A stretch of DNA of 64,000 nt from Labilibaculum sp. DW002 (GTDB lineage: Bacteria; Bacteroidota; Bacteroidia; Bacteroidales; Marinifilaceae), in contig NZ_JAKJSC010000005.1 in the NCBI RefSeq assembly GCF_029029525.1, forward strand, positions 124,001 through 188,000, written 5' to 3'. The notes beneath the pieces were generated by a model. The model had not been told where the DNA came from, ran no database searches, and saw only the letters and a program-made list of their open reading frames with translations. This document shows positions 9,073 through 19,166 of this stretch, one piece after another (positions within the stretch are counted from its first letter, which is position 1; each line of letters begins with the position of its first letter). Position numbers and translations under genes: made by a program.

Positions 9073-12041
9073 GCAAAGAATTTGAACTAATACAACGTAA
9101 ACTAGAACGAGAGAAAAAGGCTCGGTTACAGGCGGAAAAATTGCTTGAAGATAAGTCCTTACAACTTTATGAATCTAATCAGCAATTAAAAAGCCTAAAT
9201 AATAATTTAGAAACTATTGCTCAGGAGAGAACCAAGAAGTTATTAGAGACAGAGCAAGAGTATTTCACTTTGGTAGAAAGTATTACGGATATTATTTGCA
9301 AGGTAAATTTGCGAGGCGAAATCGTATTTGTAAATCAAATTGCGAGTGCAATTTTAGGTCAGTCTAAAGATAGTTTGATTGGTAAAAGGGTTATCGATTT
9401 TGTATCTAAGAATTTCAGGAAGAAAATTTTTCAATTTTTTGCTAAACAGTTTATTCAAAAAAACTGTATTAGTTATTTTGAGGTGCCTATCGTTACTGGT
9501 CGAAATGATATATTATGGGTGCGTGTTAATGTTCAATTTACAGAGGAACGTTGCAAAAATTGTGATCTAAAAAGATGTTTCCTTGCAGGAGAAACCAATA
9601 ATGTAAAATCTGGGCATAATTGCAATTTTAATGAAATAATTATAGTTGCGCATAACATTACTGAGCGCAAGAAGAACGAATTAGAAATTGCAAGAAACTT
9701 AAGGCAGCAGGAAATTCTGTCAGAAATTTCGGTTACTTATAATTCTCTTGAAAATTTTGAGAACAATACAAAAGAGGCTGTTCGCATAATTGGAGAGCAC
9801 ACACAAGTTAGTAGGGTTTATATTTTTGAAGATAGTATTGATGGTGATCATACAACAAATACCTATGAGTGGTGCAATAATTCGGTAATATCGAAAATTG
9901 ATGAACTTCAAAATATTCCTTACAGTAGTATTCCTTCGTGGAAAAGAATGTTGGAAGAGGATGGAATTGTTTTTTCTGAGAATATATCAATGATGCCAGA
10001 TGATATAAAAGATATTCTAGAACCTCAAGGTATTAAATCTATTATTGTCTTACCTCTTGTAATATCTGGTAAAATTTTTGGTTTTATTGGTTTTGATGAA
10101 TGTAGTCCAAATTACAGATGGTCAAAATCAAAAATAGAACTTCTGAAAACCATTAGTAATATCATTTCCACCTCTTTTTTACGTAATAAAGTACAAACGG
10201 AATTAGTTATTAGTGAGAAAGAAAATAGAGGAATTATAGATTCAATTCCTGATGAAATCTTACGACTTAATAGGGAAGGTGAAGTAAGTTCTTATAAGTT
10301 AAAATCTGAAGATAGTTTATTTTCGAAACTGGAAAATGAATCGTGCAATTCGCTTCAAGATGCTTTGGATGATGATTTGAGTAATTCTTTTATTTCTGGT
10401 GTTGAAGAATGCATTGTAAAAGGGGAGTTTCAATTTGACTTTAGTAGCTTAAATTGGGATAAAATGGAGTATTCTGAGGCTCGATTTGTTAAGCTTAACG
10501 CTTCGGAAGTATTGGTGATAATTAGAAATGTTACCGAGATAAAAGAAAATGAAAAATTATTGCAAATATCTAAGAATAAAGCAGAGCAAGCTTCTAAGGC
10601 AAAGTCGGAATTCTTAGCGAATGTTTCGCACGAAATTAGAACTCCTATGAATGCTATTTTGGGTTTTAGTGAGTGGTTACATTCTAATGTTGAAAATCCA
10701 CAGCATAAAAATTATTTGCATACGATTCTGACTAGTGGGCGTAATCTATTGGCGCTAATTAACGATATACTTGATCTTTCCAAGATCGAATCTGGGAAAA
10801 TGAATATTGAGTTGGAACCAATGCAATGTTCTGTTATTGTAAATCAAATCAAACAAGTATTTAAGCAAAAATTAGAACTTAAAAATCTTGCTTTTAATAT
10901 CACGATTGATAATTCGGTGCCGAATTACATTTACATGGATGAGGTTCGATTTTATCAGATTCTGTTTAATTTGATAGGTAACGCCATTAAATTTACGGCG
11001 AAAGGATACATTCATGTTTCGGTAATGGCAGTTAAGACTTCCGATCCAAACTCGATTAATTTATTTATTAATGTAGAGGATACAGGTATTGGAATTAAAG
11101 AAGATCAGCAAGGAGATATATTTAAAGCATTTACACAACAGAGCGGACAAAGTAATCGATATTATGAAGGTACCGGTTTAGGACTTACAATTATTGGAGG
11201 GCTATTAAAAAAGCTAGATGGGGAAGTTTCTTTAATTAGTGAAGTTGGAAAAGGTTCCAAGTTTACAGTTAAATTTAGAAATGTGAAAATTGCTGAGATT
11301 AATTCAAAAGAAGATCAGCAGAAAAAGGATTTGTACAATTTTACTTTAAAACCATGTAAGATTTTAATTGTTGATGATTTGAAGTTTAACATATTGGTTT
11401 TAAAAAGGATCATTCAATCAGAAGGAGTTACTTTCATGGAAGCTGAAAATGGGGAAGAGGCTCTGGAAGTAATGGAATCGGAACAACCAGATATTGTTTT
11501 TATGGATATTCGAATGCCAGGAATGAATGGATATGATGCCACCGAAATAATTAAAAAGAATCCTGATTGGAATCACATACCTATTGTTGCATTTACTGCT
11601 TCTGTAGTAAATGAAGAGTTAGAACGTGTACGAGAACTTTTTGATGAATTTTTACAAAAGCCTGTTTTTAGAAAAGATGTTTTTGCTGTTCTTAAAAAGT
11701 TCCTTCCAATAAATGAAATAGATGAAGCTGAAGTAGAAGAGGATGAGAATGAAGAGTTAATGTCTGAAGAATGCAGAGCAAAATTGCCTGAGCTTATAGA
11801 AGCTTTAGAAAATGGATTTATTAGTGAATGGCAAAAGATTAAAAATGATTTAATTATTTATGAAATCGAAGAATTCAGTCAGAGTTTGTCTGTTTTTGCA
11901 TTTAAAAAATCTTGCTACATACTAGATAAATATTGTAGTGAATTAGATTTGGCGATACAATCGTTTGATATAGAGTTGATAGAGGATAGATTGAATCGAT
12001 TTGATGCGCTAATTGAAAATTTGAGAGGACAACTTACTTAA
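9069..12041 (+). CDS. H-NOX-associated hybrid histidine kinase (PAS-GAF-PAS-HisKA-HATPase-REC)
   Basis: A 990-residue soluble hybrid kinase. Order: N-terminal coiled coil (about 5-60), PAS domain (about 65-200), GAF domain (about 210-375), a degenerate PAS (about 385-495), HisKA with H521 in ANVSHEIRTPMN, HATPase to about 745, a receiver with phosphoacceptor D813 in MDIRMPGMNGYD, and a helical C-terminal tail. The tail has no clear HPt histidine. The first PAS carries four cysteines, C162, C165, C170 and C185 (CxxC-x4-C-x14-C), a possible metal or redox site. No membrane segment is present, as expected for a partner of the soluble H-NOX encoded just upstream with ATGA overlap. Confidence 0.92.
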   Translation: MSKEFELIQRKLEREKKARLQAEKLLEDKSLQLYESNQQLKSLNNNLETIAQERTKKLLETEQEYFTLVESITDIICKVNLRGEIVFVNQIASAILGQSKDSLIGKRVIDFVSKNFRKKIFQFFAKQFIQKNCISYFEVPIVTGRNDILWVRVNVQFTEERCKNCDLKRCFLAGETNNVKSGHNCNFNEIIIVAHNITERKKNELEIARNLRQQEILSEISVTYNSLENFENNTKEAVRIIGEHTQVSRVYIFEDSIDGDHTTNTYEWCNNSVISKIDELQNIPYSSIPSWKRMLEEDGIVFSENISMMPDDIKDILEPQGIKSIIVLPLVISGKIFGFIGFDECSPNYRWSKSKIELLKTISNIISTSFLRNKVQTELVISEKENRGIIDSIPDEILRLNREGEVSSYKLKSEDSLFSKLENESCNSLQDALDDDLSNSFISGVEECIVKGEFQFDFSSLNWDKMEYSEARFVKLNASEVLVIIRNVTEIKENEKLLQISKNKAEQASKAKSEFLANVSHEIRTPMNAILGFSEWLHSNVENPQHKNYLHTILTSGRNLLALINDILDLSKIESGKMNIELEPMQCSVIVNQIKQVFKQKLELKNLAFNITIDNSVPNYIYMDEVRFYQILFNLIGNAIKFTAKGYIHVSVMAVKTSDPNSINLFINVEDTGIGIKEDQQGDIFKAFTQQSGQSNRYYEGTGLGLTIIGGLLKKLDGEVSLISEVGKGSKFTVKFRNVKIAEINSKEDQQKKDLYNFTLKPCKILIVDDLKFNILVLKRIIQSEGVTFMEAENGEEALEVMESEQPDIVFMDIRMPGMNGYDATEIIKKNPDWNHIPIVAFTASVVNEELERVRELFDEFLQKPVFRKDVFAVLKKFLPINEIDEAEVEEDENEELMSEECRAKLPELIEALENGFISEWQKIKNDLIIYEIEEFSQSLSVFAFKKSCYILDKYCSELDLAIQSFDIELIEDRLNRFDALIENLRGQLT

Positions 12042-12060
12042 ATAATTTAATATGTTAAAT

Positions 12061-12094
12061 AAAGCCTTGCAATAATTATTGCGAGGTTTTTTTT
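12061..12094 (+). terminator. Intrinsic terminator
   Basis: A 9- to 12-bp stem with one G-U pair (12065-12073 with 12078-12086) is followed by eight T residues, 20 bases after the hybrid kinase stop. Confidence 0.85.
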
Positions 12095-12237
12095 GCCTTA
12101 AGAATTATTTCGATGAAGAATTTTGTATCTTAGAATCAAGCCACTTGTTAAAAATCCCTTAATTGTCTGTTCTAAGTTTAGTTATTTTTTAAAGTATTTG
12201 TAAAAACAACTACTTTAGCAGATCAAAATATCAAATC

Positions 12238-14601
12238 ATGAAGTTAGATCAATTGAAATTAAATATAGATGAAATTCCATTCAAGAAATCGTTAAGTTTT
12301 TTGCCTTTAATTAACATGTTGAAGGAAGAGAAAAAGAACGGTTTTAATTTGCAGGCAGAATCTATATTGCGTGTGATCGAGGGAAATACATCATTGTTGA
12401 AAGCAGATTTTGACATTAAAGAAGTTGGGAAGTTTGAAAAAGAGATTCATGCATTAATGTCTTATTTTTTTACGCCAACCCAATATAAAAATGACATTGG
12501 TGTTGCCTCAAGTCCTTTCGATGACCATAATTTTTATTTTACTCCGAACTATTTGAAAGTTTATGGGGACGAGAATATTGAAATAGAGATGGTCGAGCAA
12601 AAGAAACAAGATAAGTGTTACATGACTTTTACAATGTTGATGTATGCTTATTTGATGATTTTGCCAAAGTTTTACAAGTTTAATTTGAATATGGACTATC
12701 TGTTTATGTATCGTATGACCGATAAATTAAATGGCTTAGTTAGGTATTATAAAATAGAGTTTAATGAGAAATGTGTGGATGTCACCCATAATGGAACTAT
12801 CCCAGTTGCTTCGGAAGATGATATTCGAGAGATGATTAATGATCCAATGAATTTGGATTTTTGGTTAAAAACAATTCCTCTTAATAATTTTACATTTAGA
12901 GGTTTTTTAACCTTTCGATATGTTGATGTAACTCAAATTGAGGTAATTTCATCACTTAAATCTCAATTGTTAGAAAAGTCTTCAATTCTTAACAATAATA
13001 ATTTCAATGATTTAGAACAAAACATACGCTCTTTGTTGTCACTGCCTAATTTAAACTTGGGTGTATTGGCTTTAGCAATGTCCCAAGGGAATGTAGATAA
13101 TCCTGCTGATTTTTGGCACGGGTTCGTTGACCCTAACAAATATAAATGTGATGCTTATCAAGGAACCATTTACGAGGAAGCAGCAAAATCTGGAGCTCCT
13201 GTTTTAATTAATGACCTTGCTAAAAGGCCTAATTTAAAACCTTTGGAACAAGAGTTGTTAAATTTGGGGATAAGAAATATTAGTATTATACCATTGCATT
13301 ACGAAGGAGAGCTCGTTGGTATGATGGAATTGGGTTCACCCAAAGCTTTTGATATCAGCTTTACAAAACTTAGAATAATAAAAGATGTAATTCCTGTTTT
13401 CTCTATTGCCGTAAAAAGAACTAGCGATGAGTTACGAAATAGAATTGAAGCAACCATAAAAGAGGAGTGTACCGCTATTCATCCAAGTGTTGAGTGGAGA
13501 TTTCAGCAAGCTGCGGGCAATTTATTAAATAAGAAGGAGTTGGGTGAGACTGTACAAATGGAGGAGATTGTTTTTAAAGAGGTGCATCCATTATATGGAG
13601 CAATTGATGTAAGACATTCTTCTGTAATTCGAAATCAAACCATTCAGGATGATTTGGTAGAACAATTACAATTGGCTCGTAAAGTGCTGAGAGAGGCCTA
13701 TGCAGATCGAAAAATGCCAATTTATGATCAATTAATTTATAAAATTGATTTCTTTATTGATGGAATCAGAAAAGGCTTATCTTCTGGTGATGAAATGAAT
13801 GTATTGAATTTTATTCGTCATGATGTTGAGTCTCTATTTCCTCACTTTAAAGAGAATAGTGATTCTTTAATGCTTGCGATTGAAGAATATCATAACAATA
13901 TCGATTCTGAATTGAATATCGTTTATAAGCGAAGAAAAGATTTTGAAGATAGTTTAGGTATCATAAACGATTGTGCGACTGCCTATATTGAGAAAGAACA
14001 AGAGAAAGCCCAAGAAATGTTTCCTCATTATTTTGAGAAATATCGGACGGATGGTGTTGAACACAATATTTATATTGGACAAAGTATTTCGGAACAAAAG
14101 CCTTTTGATCGTATTTACTTGAAGAATTTGCGTCTATGGCAACTGATTGTAAGTGCTGAGTTAGCAAGAAAAACAGAATCCCTAAAAGGAAGCTTACCGA
14201 TCGATTTGGATGTTACTGGTTTAATTTTGGTACACAGCCAACCATTGGCAATCAGATTTAGACAAGATGAGAAAAAGTTCGATGTGGATGGTGCCTATAA
14301 TATTCGTTATGAGATTGTTAAGAAGAGAATTGACAAGGCTGAAATAAAGGGAACAAATGAGCGTTTAACCCAACCAGGTAAGCTTGCTATTATCTTTAGT
14401 CAAGAAGGAGAAATGGTTGAATACCAGCGTTATTTAGAATATTTAGTGGCGAAAGGATATTTTGAAGATGATATTGAGCATCTTCAACTTGAAGATCTAC
14501 AAGGAGTGTATGGTTTAAGAGCTATTCGAGTAACAGTTAAAAAGGGTGTTGAACCCAAGGAAGCACTAGTTGTCGCTAAGGAACTAAAATTGAACGATTA
14601 A
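12238..14601 (+). CDS. GAF-domain protein of unknown function
   Basis: A 787-residue cytoplasmic protein without membrane helices. A GAF-like domain lies at about residues 250-395, including GTIYEEAAKSGAPVLINDL and IIPLHYEGELVGMMELGS, a pattern shared by small-molecule-sensing GAF domains. The regions before (1-240) and after (400-787) match no family I can name; the C-terminal part is helical and has charged stretches. No kinase, cyclase or output domain is visible, so it may be a sensor that acts through protein contacts. The downstream patatin gene begins 31 bases later, so co-transcription is plausible. Confidence 0.7.
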   Translation: MKLDQLKLNIDEIPFKKSLSFLPLINMLKEEKKNGFNLQAESILRVIEGNTSLLKADFDIKEVGKFEKEIHALMSYFFTPTQYKNDIGVASSPFDDHNFYFTPNYLKVYGDENIEIEMVEQKKQDKCYMTFTMLMYAYLMILPKFYKFNLNMDYLFMYRMTDKLNGLVRYYKIEFNEKCVDVTHNGTIPVASEDDIREMINDPMNLDFWLKTIPLNNFTFRGFLTFRYVDVTQIEVISSLKSQLLEKSSILNNNNFNDLEQNIRSLLSLPNLNLGVLALAMSQGNVDNPADFWHGFVDPNKYKCDAYQGTIYEEAAKSGAPVLINDLAKRPNLKPLEQELLNLGIRNISIIPLHYEGELVGMMELGSPKAFDISFTKLRIIKDVIPVFSIAVKRTSDELRNRIEATIKEECTAIHPSVEWRFQQAAGNLLNKKELGETVQMEEIVFKEVHPLYGAIDVRHSSVIRNQTIQDDLVEQLQLARKVLREAYADRKMPIYDQLIYKIDFFIDGIRKGLSSGDEMNVLNFIRHDVESLFPHFKENSDSLMLAIEEYHNNIDSELNIVYKRRKDFEDSLGIINDCATAYIEKEQEKAQEMFPHYFEKYRTDGVEHNIYIGQSISEQKPFDRIYLKNLRLWQLIVSAELARKTESLKGSLPIDLDVTGLILVHSQPLAIRFRQDEKKFDVDGAYNIRYEIVKKRIDKAEIKGTNERLTQPGKLAIIFSQEGEMVEYQRYLEYLVAKGYFEDDIEHLQLEDLQGVYGLRAIRVTVKKGVEPKEALVVAKELKLND

Positions 14602-14632
14602 ATATATTATTCATAAGAAGTTACATAATTTT

Positions 14633-16846
14633 ATGCTATCAAAAGCTTTTTGGCTTAGTTTGGTCTTATCAACAATAAGTTTATCAAGTTATGCTCAGAT
14701 AATGGGCAATAATTTTAATGAAAATGAGCGTCCAAAAATTGGACTTGTCCTTAGTGGTGGAGGGGCCAAAGGTTTTGCCCACGTAGGTGTACTCAAGGTA
14801 ATTGATGAATTAGGGATTCCTATTGATTACATTGCTGGAACTAGTATGGGCAGTATTATTGGTGGCTTTTATGCAATTGGTTATTCTGCTACTGATATTG
14901 AAAAAATAATTTTAAATCAGAATTGGGAAGAACTTCTGTCAGATCATGTTTCAAGAAAGTTTGTGCCAATCTATGAAAAAACTGATTTTGAGCGTTACAT
15001 CTTGTCATTTCCAATTAAACCAAAAGGGATAGAATTACCAAGTGGTATTGTAGGTGGACAAAATGTGATTAATTTATTTGAGAGTTTAACTATAGATTAC
15101 CATAACGAGACAGATTTCAGTAAACTTCCTATACCATTTTTATGTATTGCTACGGATCTTGAAACTGGAGAAGCTGTTGTTCTTGATGAGGGTTATCTTC
15201 CAGAAGCAATGCGGGCAAGTATGGCAATTCCTACTCTTTTCGAGCCAGTTGAAATTGACGGAAAACTATTGGCAGATGGTGGTATGATTAATAACTTCCC
15301 AGTTAAAGAGGTCCTTAAAATGGGTGCTGATATTGTTATTGGTGTTGATGTTCAGTCAGGAGCAAAATCGAAAAAAGAACTTAAATCTTTACTGGATATT
15401 GTAAATCAAACAGTCTCTTTGATGGCACTTGCTAATTTTAAAGAGAATGTAAAATATTGTGATATTTATATCAAACCAGATATAAATAATTATTCTGTAG
15501 GTAGTTTTGAAGAAGCAGATTCGTTGATACAAAAAGGAGAAGAGATTGCTAAACAATTTATACCAGCACTAAAAGAATTAAAAGAAAAATATGAATTGGT
15601 AGCTCCAATAAAGAAAACTTATTTGCCTCCAAGTGATACTTCTTCATTTTATTTGAAAAACCTAGAGGTTGTAGGCTTGCATCAAGTAAGTCATTCATTA
15701 TTAGAAGGAAAGTTGAATTTGGATATGGATTCCAAGATTAGCTTGTCGGAATTGAAGAATGGAATTAACCGTATTTATGGAAGCCGATATTTTAATCATG
15801 TAGATTTTCAGTTAAAAGGCGAGGAGGAAAAAACTCTTTTACTGAGAGTTAAGGAAAGAACAACGAAACGTTTTAATGTTGGTTTGCATTACGATAGTGA
15901 TAATAATGCGGCGGTGCTTCTTAATACCACATTTAGGAATAAATTAAGAAGTGGATCACGCTTATCTTTTGATTTAAAATTATCTGAAAATCCACGATTC
16001 AAAACTACCTATACAATTGATAATGGTATTAAGCCTGGTCTGAATTTAGAAGCAGAATTTAACGATTCTGAAGTATCTGCTTTTGATGATAATGGAAAGA
16101 AGGTTGCTACTTATGATTTTAACTATATTAAGGCTGATTTTAATATTCATTCAATTATTCGAGAATCATATTCTTTTGGGATAGGTGGAAAAATGGAATA
16201 CTATAACATTAATTCGGATGAAGTTTTAAGTGAGGGAATTATAGATAGGGAAGAGGATTATTTTTTCTCTTACTATGCATTTCTTAATATCGATTCGCAT
16301 GATAAGGCATATTATCCTAAAAAAGGCATGTGTTTATACGGAGAGTATAAGTTGGTAACCAATAATGGTGCGAGTTTGGATGGAATGGAAAGACCAGCTT
16401 CTGTTGCCTATATGAAATTTAATAAAGCCATAAGTGTTAATCCTAACTTCACTATTTATCCTCAGTTTTATGGTCGAGTAGTATGGGGAAAAAATATACC
16501 TGGTTTTTATCAGTCTTATACTGGAGGTATGGATAAATCAGATTATTTTGACATTCAAATACCTTTTGTGGGTTTGAATAGATTTCAGTTTTCATCGACA
16601 AATGCATTTGTATTTCGAAGTGATTTTCAATACGAATTGTTTAAAAATAATTATTTGATATTAAAAGCCAACGCTGGAAAATTGGTGGAGGATGTTGATT
16701 CTAGCTTAAGCGAAGGAAAGTGGATTAAAGGCATCGGCTTAACTTATTCGTACAATAGTTTAATTGGGCCAATTGAATTTTCCTTAACGCACTCGGATGA
16801 AAAAGAAGGGATTTCGAATTATGTGAATTTGGGATTTTGGTTTTAA
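14633..16846 (+). CDS. Patatin-like phospholipase fused to a surface-antigen (BamA-like) barrel
   Basis: A signal peptide ending SSYAQ (residues 1-22) precedes a patatin domain with oxyanion loop GGGAKG at 42-47, nucleophile S71 in GTSMG and aspartate D215 in ADGGM, the Ser-Asp dyad of patatin lipases. Residues about 340-410 resemble a POTRA domain (LKNLEVVGLHQVSH) and the remainder is a 16-strand-type surface antigen barrel that ends in Phe. This architecture is that of type Vd-like or PlpD-like proteins, where the lipase is exported with its own barrel. All catalytic residues are present, so activity on phospholipids is expected. Confidence 0.88.
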   Translation: MLSKAFWLSLVLSTISLSSYAQIMGNNFNENERPKIGLVLSGGGAKGFAHVGVLKVIDELGIPIDYIAGTSMGSIIGGFYAIGYSATDIEKIILNQNWEELLSDHVSRKFVPIYEKTDFERYILSFPIKPKGIELPSGIVGGQNVINLFESLTIDYHNETDFSKLPIPFLCIATDLETGEAVVLDEGYLPEAMRASMAIPTLFEPVEIDGKLLADGGMINNFPVKEVLKMGADIVIGVDVQSGAKSKKELKSLLDIVNQTVSLMALANFKENVKYCDIYIKPDINNYSVGSFEEADSLIQKGEEIAKQFIPALKELKEKYELVAPIKKTYLPPSDTSSFYLKNLEVVGLHQVSHSLLEGKLNLDMDSKISLSELKNGINRIYGSRYFNHVDFQLKGEEEKTLLLRVKERTTKRFNVGLHYDSDNNAAVLLNTTFRNKLRSGSRLSFDLKLSENPRFKTTYTIDNGIKPGLNLEAEFNDSEVSAFDDNGKKVATYDFNYIKADFNIHSIIRESYSFGIGGKMEYYNINSDEVLSEGIIDREEDYFFSYYAFLNIDSHDKAYYPKKGMCLYGEYKLVTNNGASLDGMERPASVAYMKFNKAISVNPNFTIYPQFYGRVVWGKNIPGFYQSYTGGMDKSDYFDIQIPFVGLNRFQFSSTNAFVFRSDFQYELFKNNYLILKANAGKLVEDVDSSLSEGKWIKGIGLTYSYNSLIGPIEFSLTHSDEKEGISNYVNLGFWF

Positions 16847-16883
16847 CTCTATTGTTGTTAATTGATTTGGTAAGGATTTTTAT

Positions 16884-17939
16884 ATGAAGAGCTGCTTCTG
16901 TTTATTACTTCTTATTTTTACTGCTTTTTTGGGTTTGTTTGCTCAAGAGAAAGCTGATACTATTAAATATGATTGGAATCCTAGTGTAATTGGCGGTGGG
17001 CCGGTTCGGGGAATAGACATTTCTTATCATTCCAATTCCGATTTTGATGTGAATTCGACATCTAGTTTGTATGGCAATGGAAAGGGAAATATTGATCATA
17101 ACCGTGTTTTTAAAACAAAGTTACGATTCCCAGTTCTGATTAAGGAAAAACTTAAGGTAGCAGGAGGTTTCGAGTACAGTGATGAAGAATTTCATTTCAA
17201 GAATATTGATGGAAATAAGTACCCCCTGTACCAGAGTTTGAATCAGAAAAATTTAAAGAGCATTGGTGGAAATGTTTATTTAATGACGCAATGGAAGGAG
17301 AATCGATTTTTCATCTTTCGTTTTAGTGCTAGGCTTAAAGGAGATTATTGGAAAGAACATATTGGAGATGTAAATAAATATACTTTTCTAAAAATGGAAT
17401 TAAGCCCAATTATTGGCTGGAAAGTAAATCCTAAAAAATCCTGGGGTGTGGGAATTGCTTATTCCTATACTTTTGGAGATCCTTTATTGTTTCCTGTTTT
17501 TGTATACAATCATTCTTTTGCTGATAAATGGGGAATTGAAGCCTTTTTGCCTGCAAGAATAAAGTTGCGATATCAAGCCTCTAAACTTTGCTTTATAAAT
17601 GCAAAAGCAAAATTAAATGGAGGTAGTTATAGTATTCATTTTGATGATCCCGAGCTAAGTGATTTTAAAACCTTAGAATTTAGACGTTCTGACGTGAATT
17701 TTTCTTTGGAAATCGAAAAGGGAATTACCGATTGGTTATGGACTTCGGTTGAATCAGGATATCGAACCAATATTAATTTTGATGTCACCAATAAGAATCA
17801 TGCCTTAAGCTTGTCAGGTAGTAAATTAACTAAAGAAGACAACATTATTGACTCTTACGCTAAAGGAGGAATGTTCTTCAAATTTTCTGTCTTTATCGTA
17901 CCATCCAAATCACTTCTAAAAAAGGTAGGCATTAGATAG
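16884..17939 (+). CDS. Outer-membrane beta-barrel protein (DUF6268-like)
   Basis: A 351-residue exported protein with signal peptide MKSCFCLLLLIFTAFLGLFAQ. The mature part has alternating hydrophobic/polar strands and aromatic-rich segments typical of a Bacteroidota outer-membrane beta barrel, including GIDISYHSNSDFDV near the N-terminus. I associate it with DUF6268-type barrels from this look, with moderate confidence. It follows the patatin/barrel gene by 37 bases and is closed by a terminator, so the two probably form one transcript. Confidence 0.65.
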   Translation: MKSCFCLLLLIFTAFLGLFAQEKADTIKYDWNPSVIGGGPVRGIDISYHSNSDFDVNSTSSLYGNGKGNIDHNRVFKTKLRFPVLIKEKLKVAGGFEYSDEEFHFKNIDGNKYPLYQSLNQKNLKSIGGNVYLMTQWKENRFFIFRFSARLKGDYWKEHIGDVNKYTFLKMELSPIIGWKVNPKKSWGVGIAYSYTFGDPLLFPVFVYNHSFADKWGIEAFLPARIKLRYQASKLCFINAKAKLNGGSYSIHFDDPELSDFKTLEFRRSDVNFSLEIEKGITDWLWTSVESGYRTNINFDVTNKNHALSLSGSKLTKEDNIIDSYAKGGMFFKFSVFIVPSKSLLKKVGIR

Positions 17940-17945
17940 AAAAGC

Positions 17946-17980
17946 AAGAGCAATATCTTATTTAAAAATATTGCTCTTTT
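17946..17980. terminator. Intrinsic terminator between convergent genes
   Basis: A 9-bp stem (17948-17956 with 17968-17976) plus flanking A-T pairs ends in a short T run on the plus strand; it lies six bases past the point where lysA ends on the minus strand and may serve both. Confidence 0.7.
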
Positions 17981-17985
17981 AATGC

Positions 17986-19140
17986 TTATAAGTTGTTTGA
18001 GAAAATTGAAGGTGCAATATCTCTTAGGTTGTATCTTGACGCCATTGCTTCACCATAAGCACCAGCACTTCGAATTGCTATCAAGTCATTTCTTTTGGTT
18101 GCCGGTAACTCTACCGCCTTACCAAAACAATCCGATGATTCACAAATTGGACCAACTACATCGTAATTCTCATTCTCTCCATTAGAGCTAATGTTTTCTA
18201 TTTTGTGATAAGCTTGGTACAATGCTGGGCGAAGTAATTCGGTCATACCTGCATCTAAAATGGCAAATTTTGTGTTAACCCCATTCTTCACATACAAAAC
18301 CTTACTAATTAGGCTGCCACACTGTGCAACCATCGAACGACCTAGTTCAAAGTGAAGTTCTTGATTAGATGAAAGGTCTAGAAAATCATTAAAGATTTTA
18401 AAAAAGGTCTCAAAATCGGGAATAGCATTTTCGTCTGGCTGATTGTAGTCCACACCATAACCACCTCCAACATTGATGTGGTCAACAAGTATTTGTCGAT
18501 CGATAAACCATTGCTTTATCTCATTAATTCGAAGGCATAGACCTTTAAAAACGCTTAAATCAGTAATTTGAGAACCAATATGGAAGTGCAAGCCGATTAA
18601 TTCGATGTTTTTGAATGTAGCCAAACTTTCTACCACATTCTCAAATTCCCATCTGCTAATGCCAAATTTATTCTCTTCTACACCAGTAGTGATGTAATGA
18701 TGTGTATTTGCGTTTACATTTGGGTTGATACGTATGGCAATTTTTGCAACTTTATTACTTTCGGCTGCCAATTCATTTATCAGTTCCATTTCTGGGATTG
18801 ATTCACAATTAAAACAGAATATTTCTGATTCTAAAGCGGTTTGAATTTCTTGATCGGATTTTCCAACTCCAGCATAAACAATTTGATTTGCCTGAAAACC
18901 TGTTTCTAGAGATCTTTTAATTTCGTTACCACTCACGCAATCGGCACCAAAGCCATAAGATTGAACGGTAGACATTATTGTTGGATTTGCATTTGCCTTT
19001 ACAGCGTAATGCACATGATATCCATATTTTGATGATTCTCTTTTGACTAATTCCAATGTATTTTGGAGAACCTCCATATCATAGTAGTAAAATGGAGTTG
19101 GTAGCGTTGAGAATTCGCTAACTTTTGAGCTGCTAAACAT
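17986..19140 (-). CDS. lysA: Diaminopimelate decarboxylase
   Basis: Catalyses the last step of lysine synthesis, decarboxylation of meso-diaminopimelate, using pyridoxal phosphate. The PLP lysine is K48 in HYAVKAN; the fold type III features LHFHIGSQI, NVGGGYGVDY and the CESSDCFG active-site segment from the second subunit are all present. At 384 residues it is of the shorter bacterial kind. It begins 26 bases downstream of lysC on the same strand, which pairs the first and last enzymes of the pathway in one operon. Confidence 0.95.
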   Translation of the reverse strand: MFSSSKVSEFSTLPTPFYYYDMEVLQNTLELVKRESSKYGYHVHYAVKANANPTIMSTVQSYGFGADCVSGNEIKRSLETGFQANQIVYAGVGKSDQEIQTALESEIFCFNCESIPEMELINELAAESNKVAKIAIRINPNVNANTHHYITTGVEENKFGISRWEFENVVESLATFKNIELIGLHFHIGSQITDLSVFKGLCLRINEIKQWFIDRQILVDHINVGGGYGVDYNQPDENAIPDFETFFKIFNDFLDLSSNQELHFELGRSMVAQCGSLISKVLYVKNGVNTKFAILDAGMTELLRPALYQAYHKIENISSNGENENYDVVGPICESSDCFGKAVELPATKRNDLIAIRSAGAYGEAMASRYNLRDIAPSIFSNNL

Positions 19141-19166
19141 GATGAAATAAATTGTAGGTACAACAA

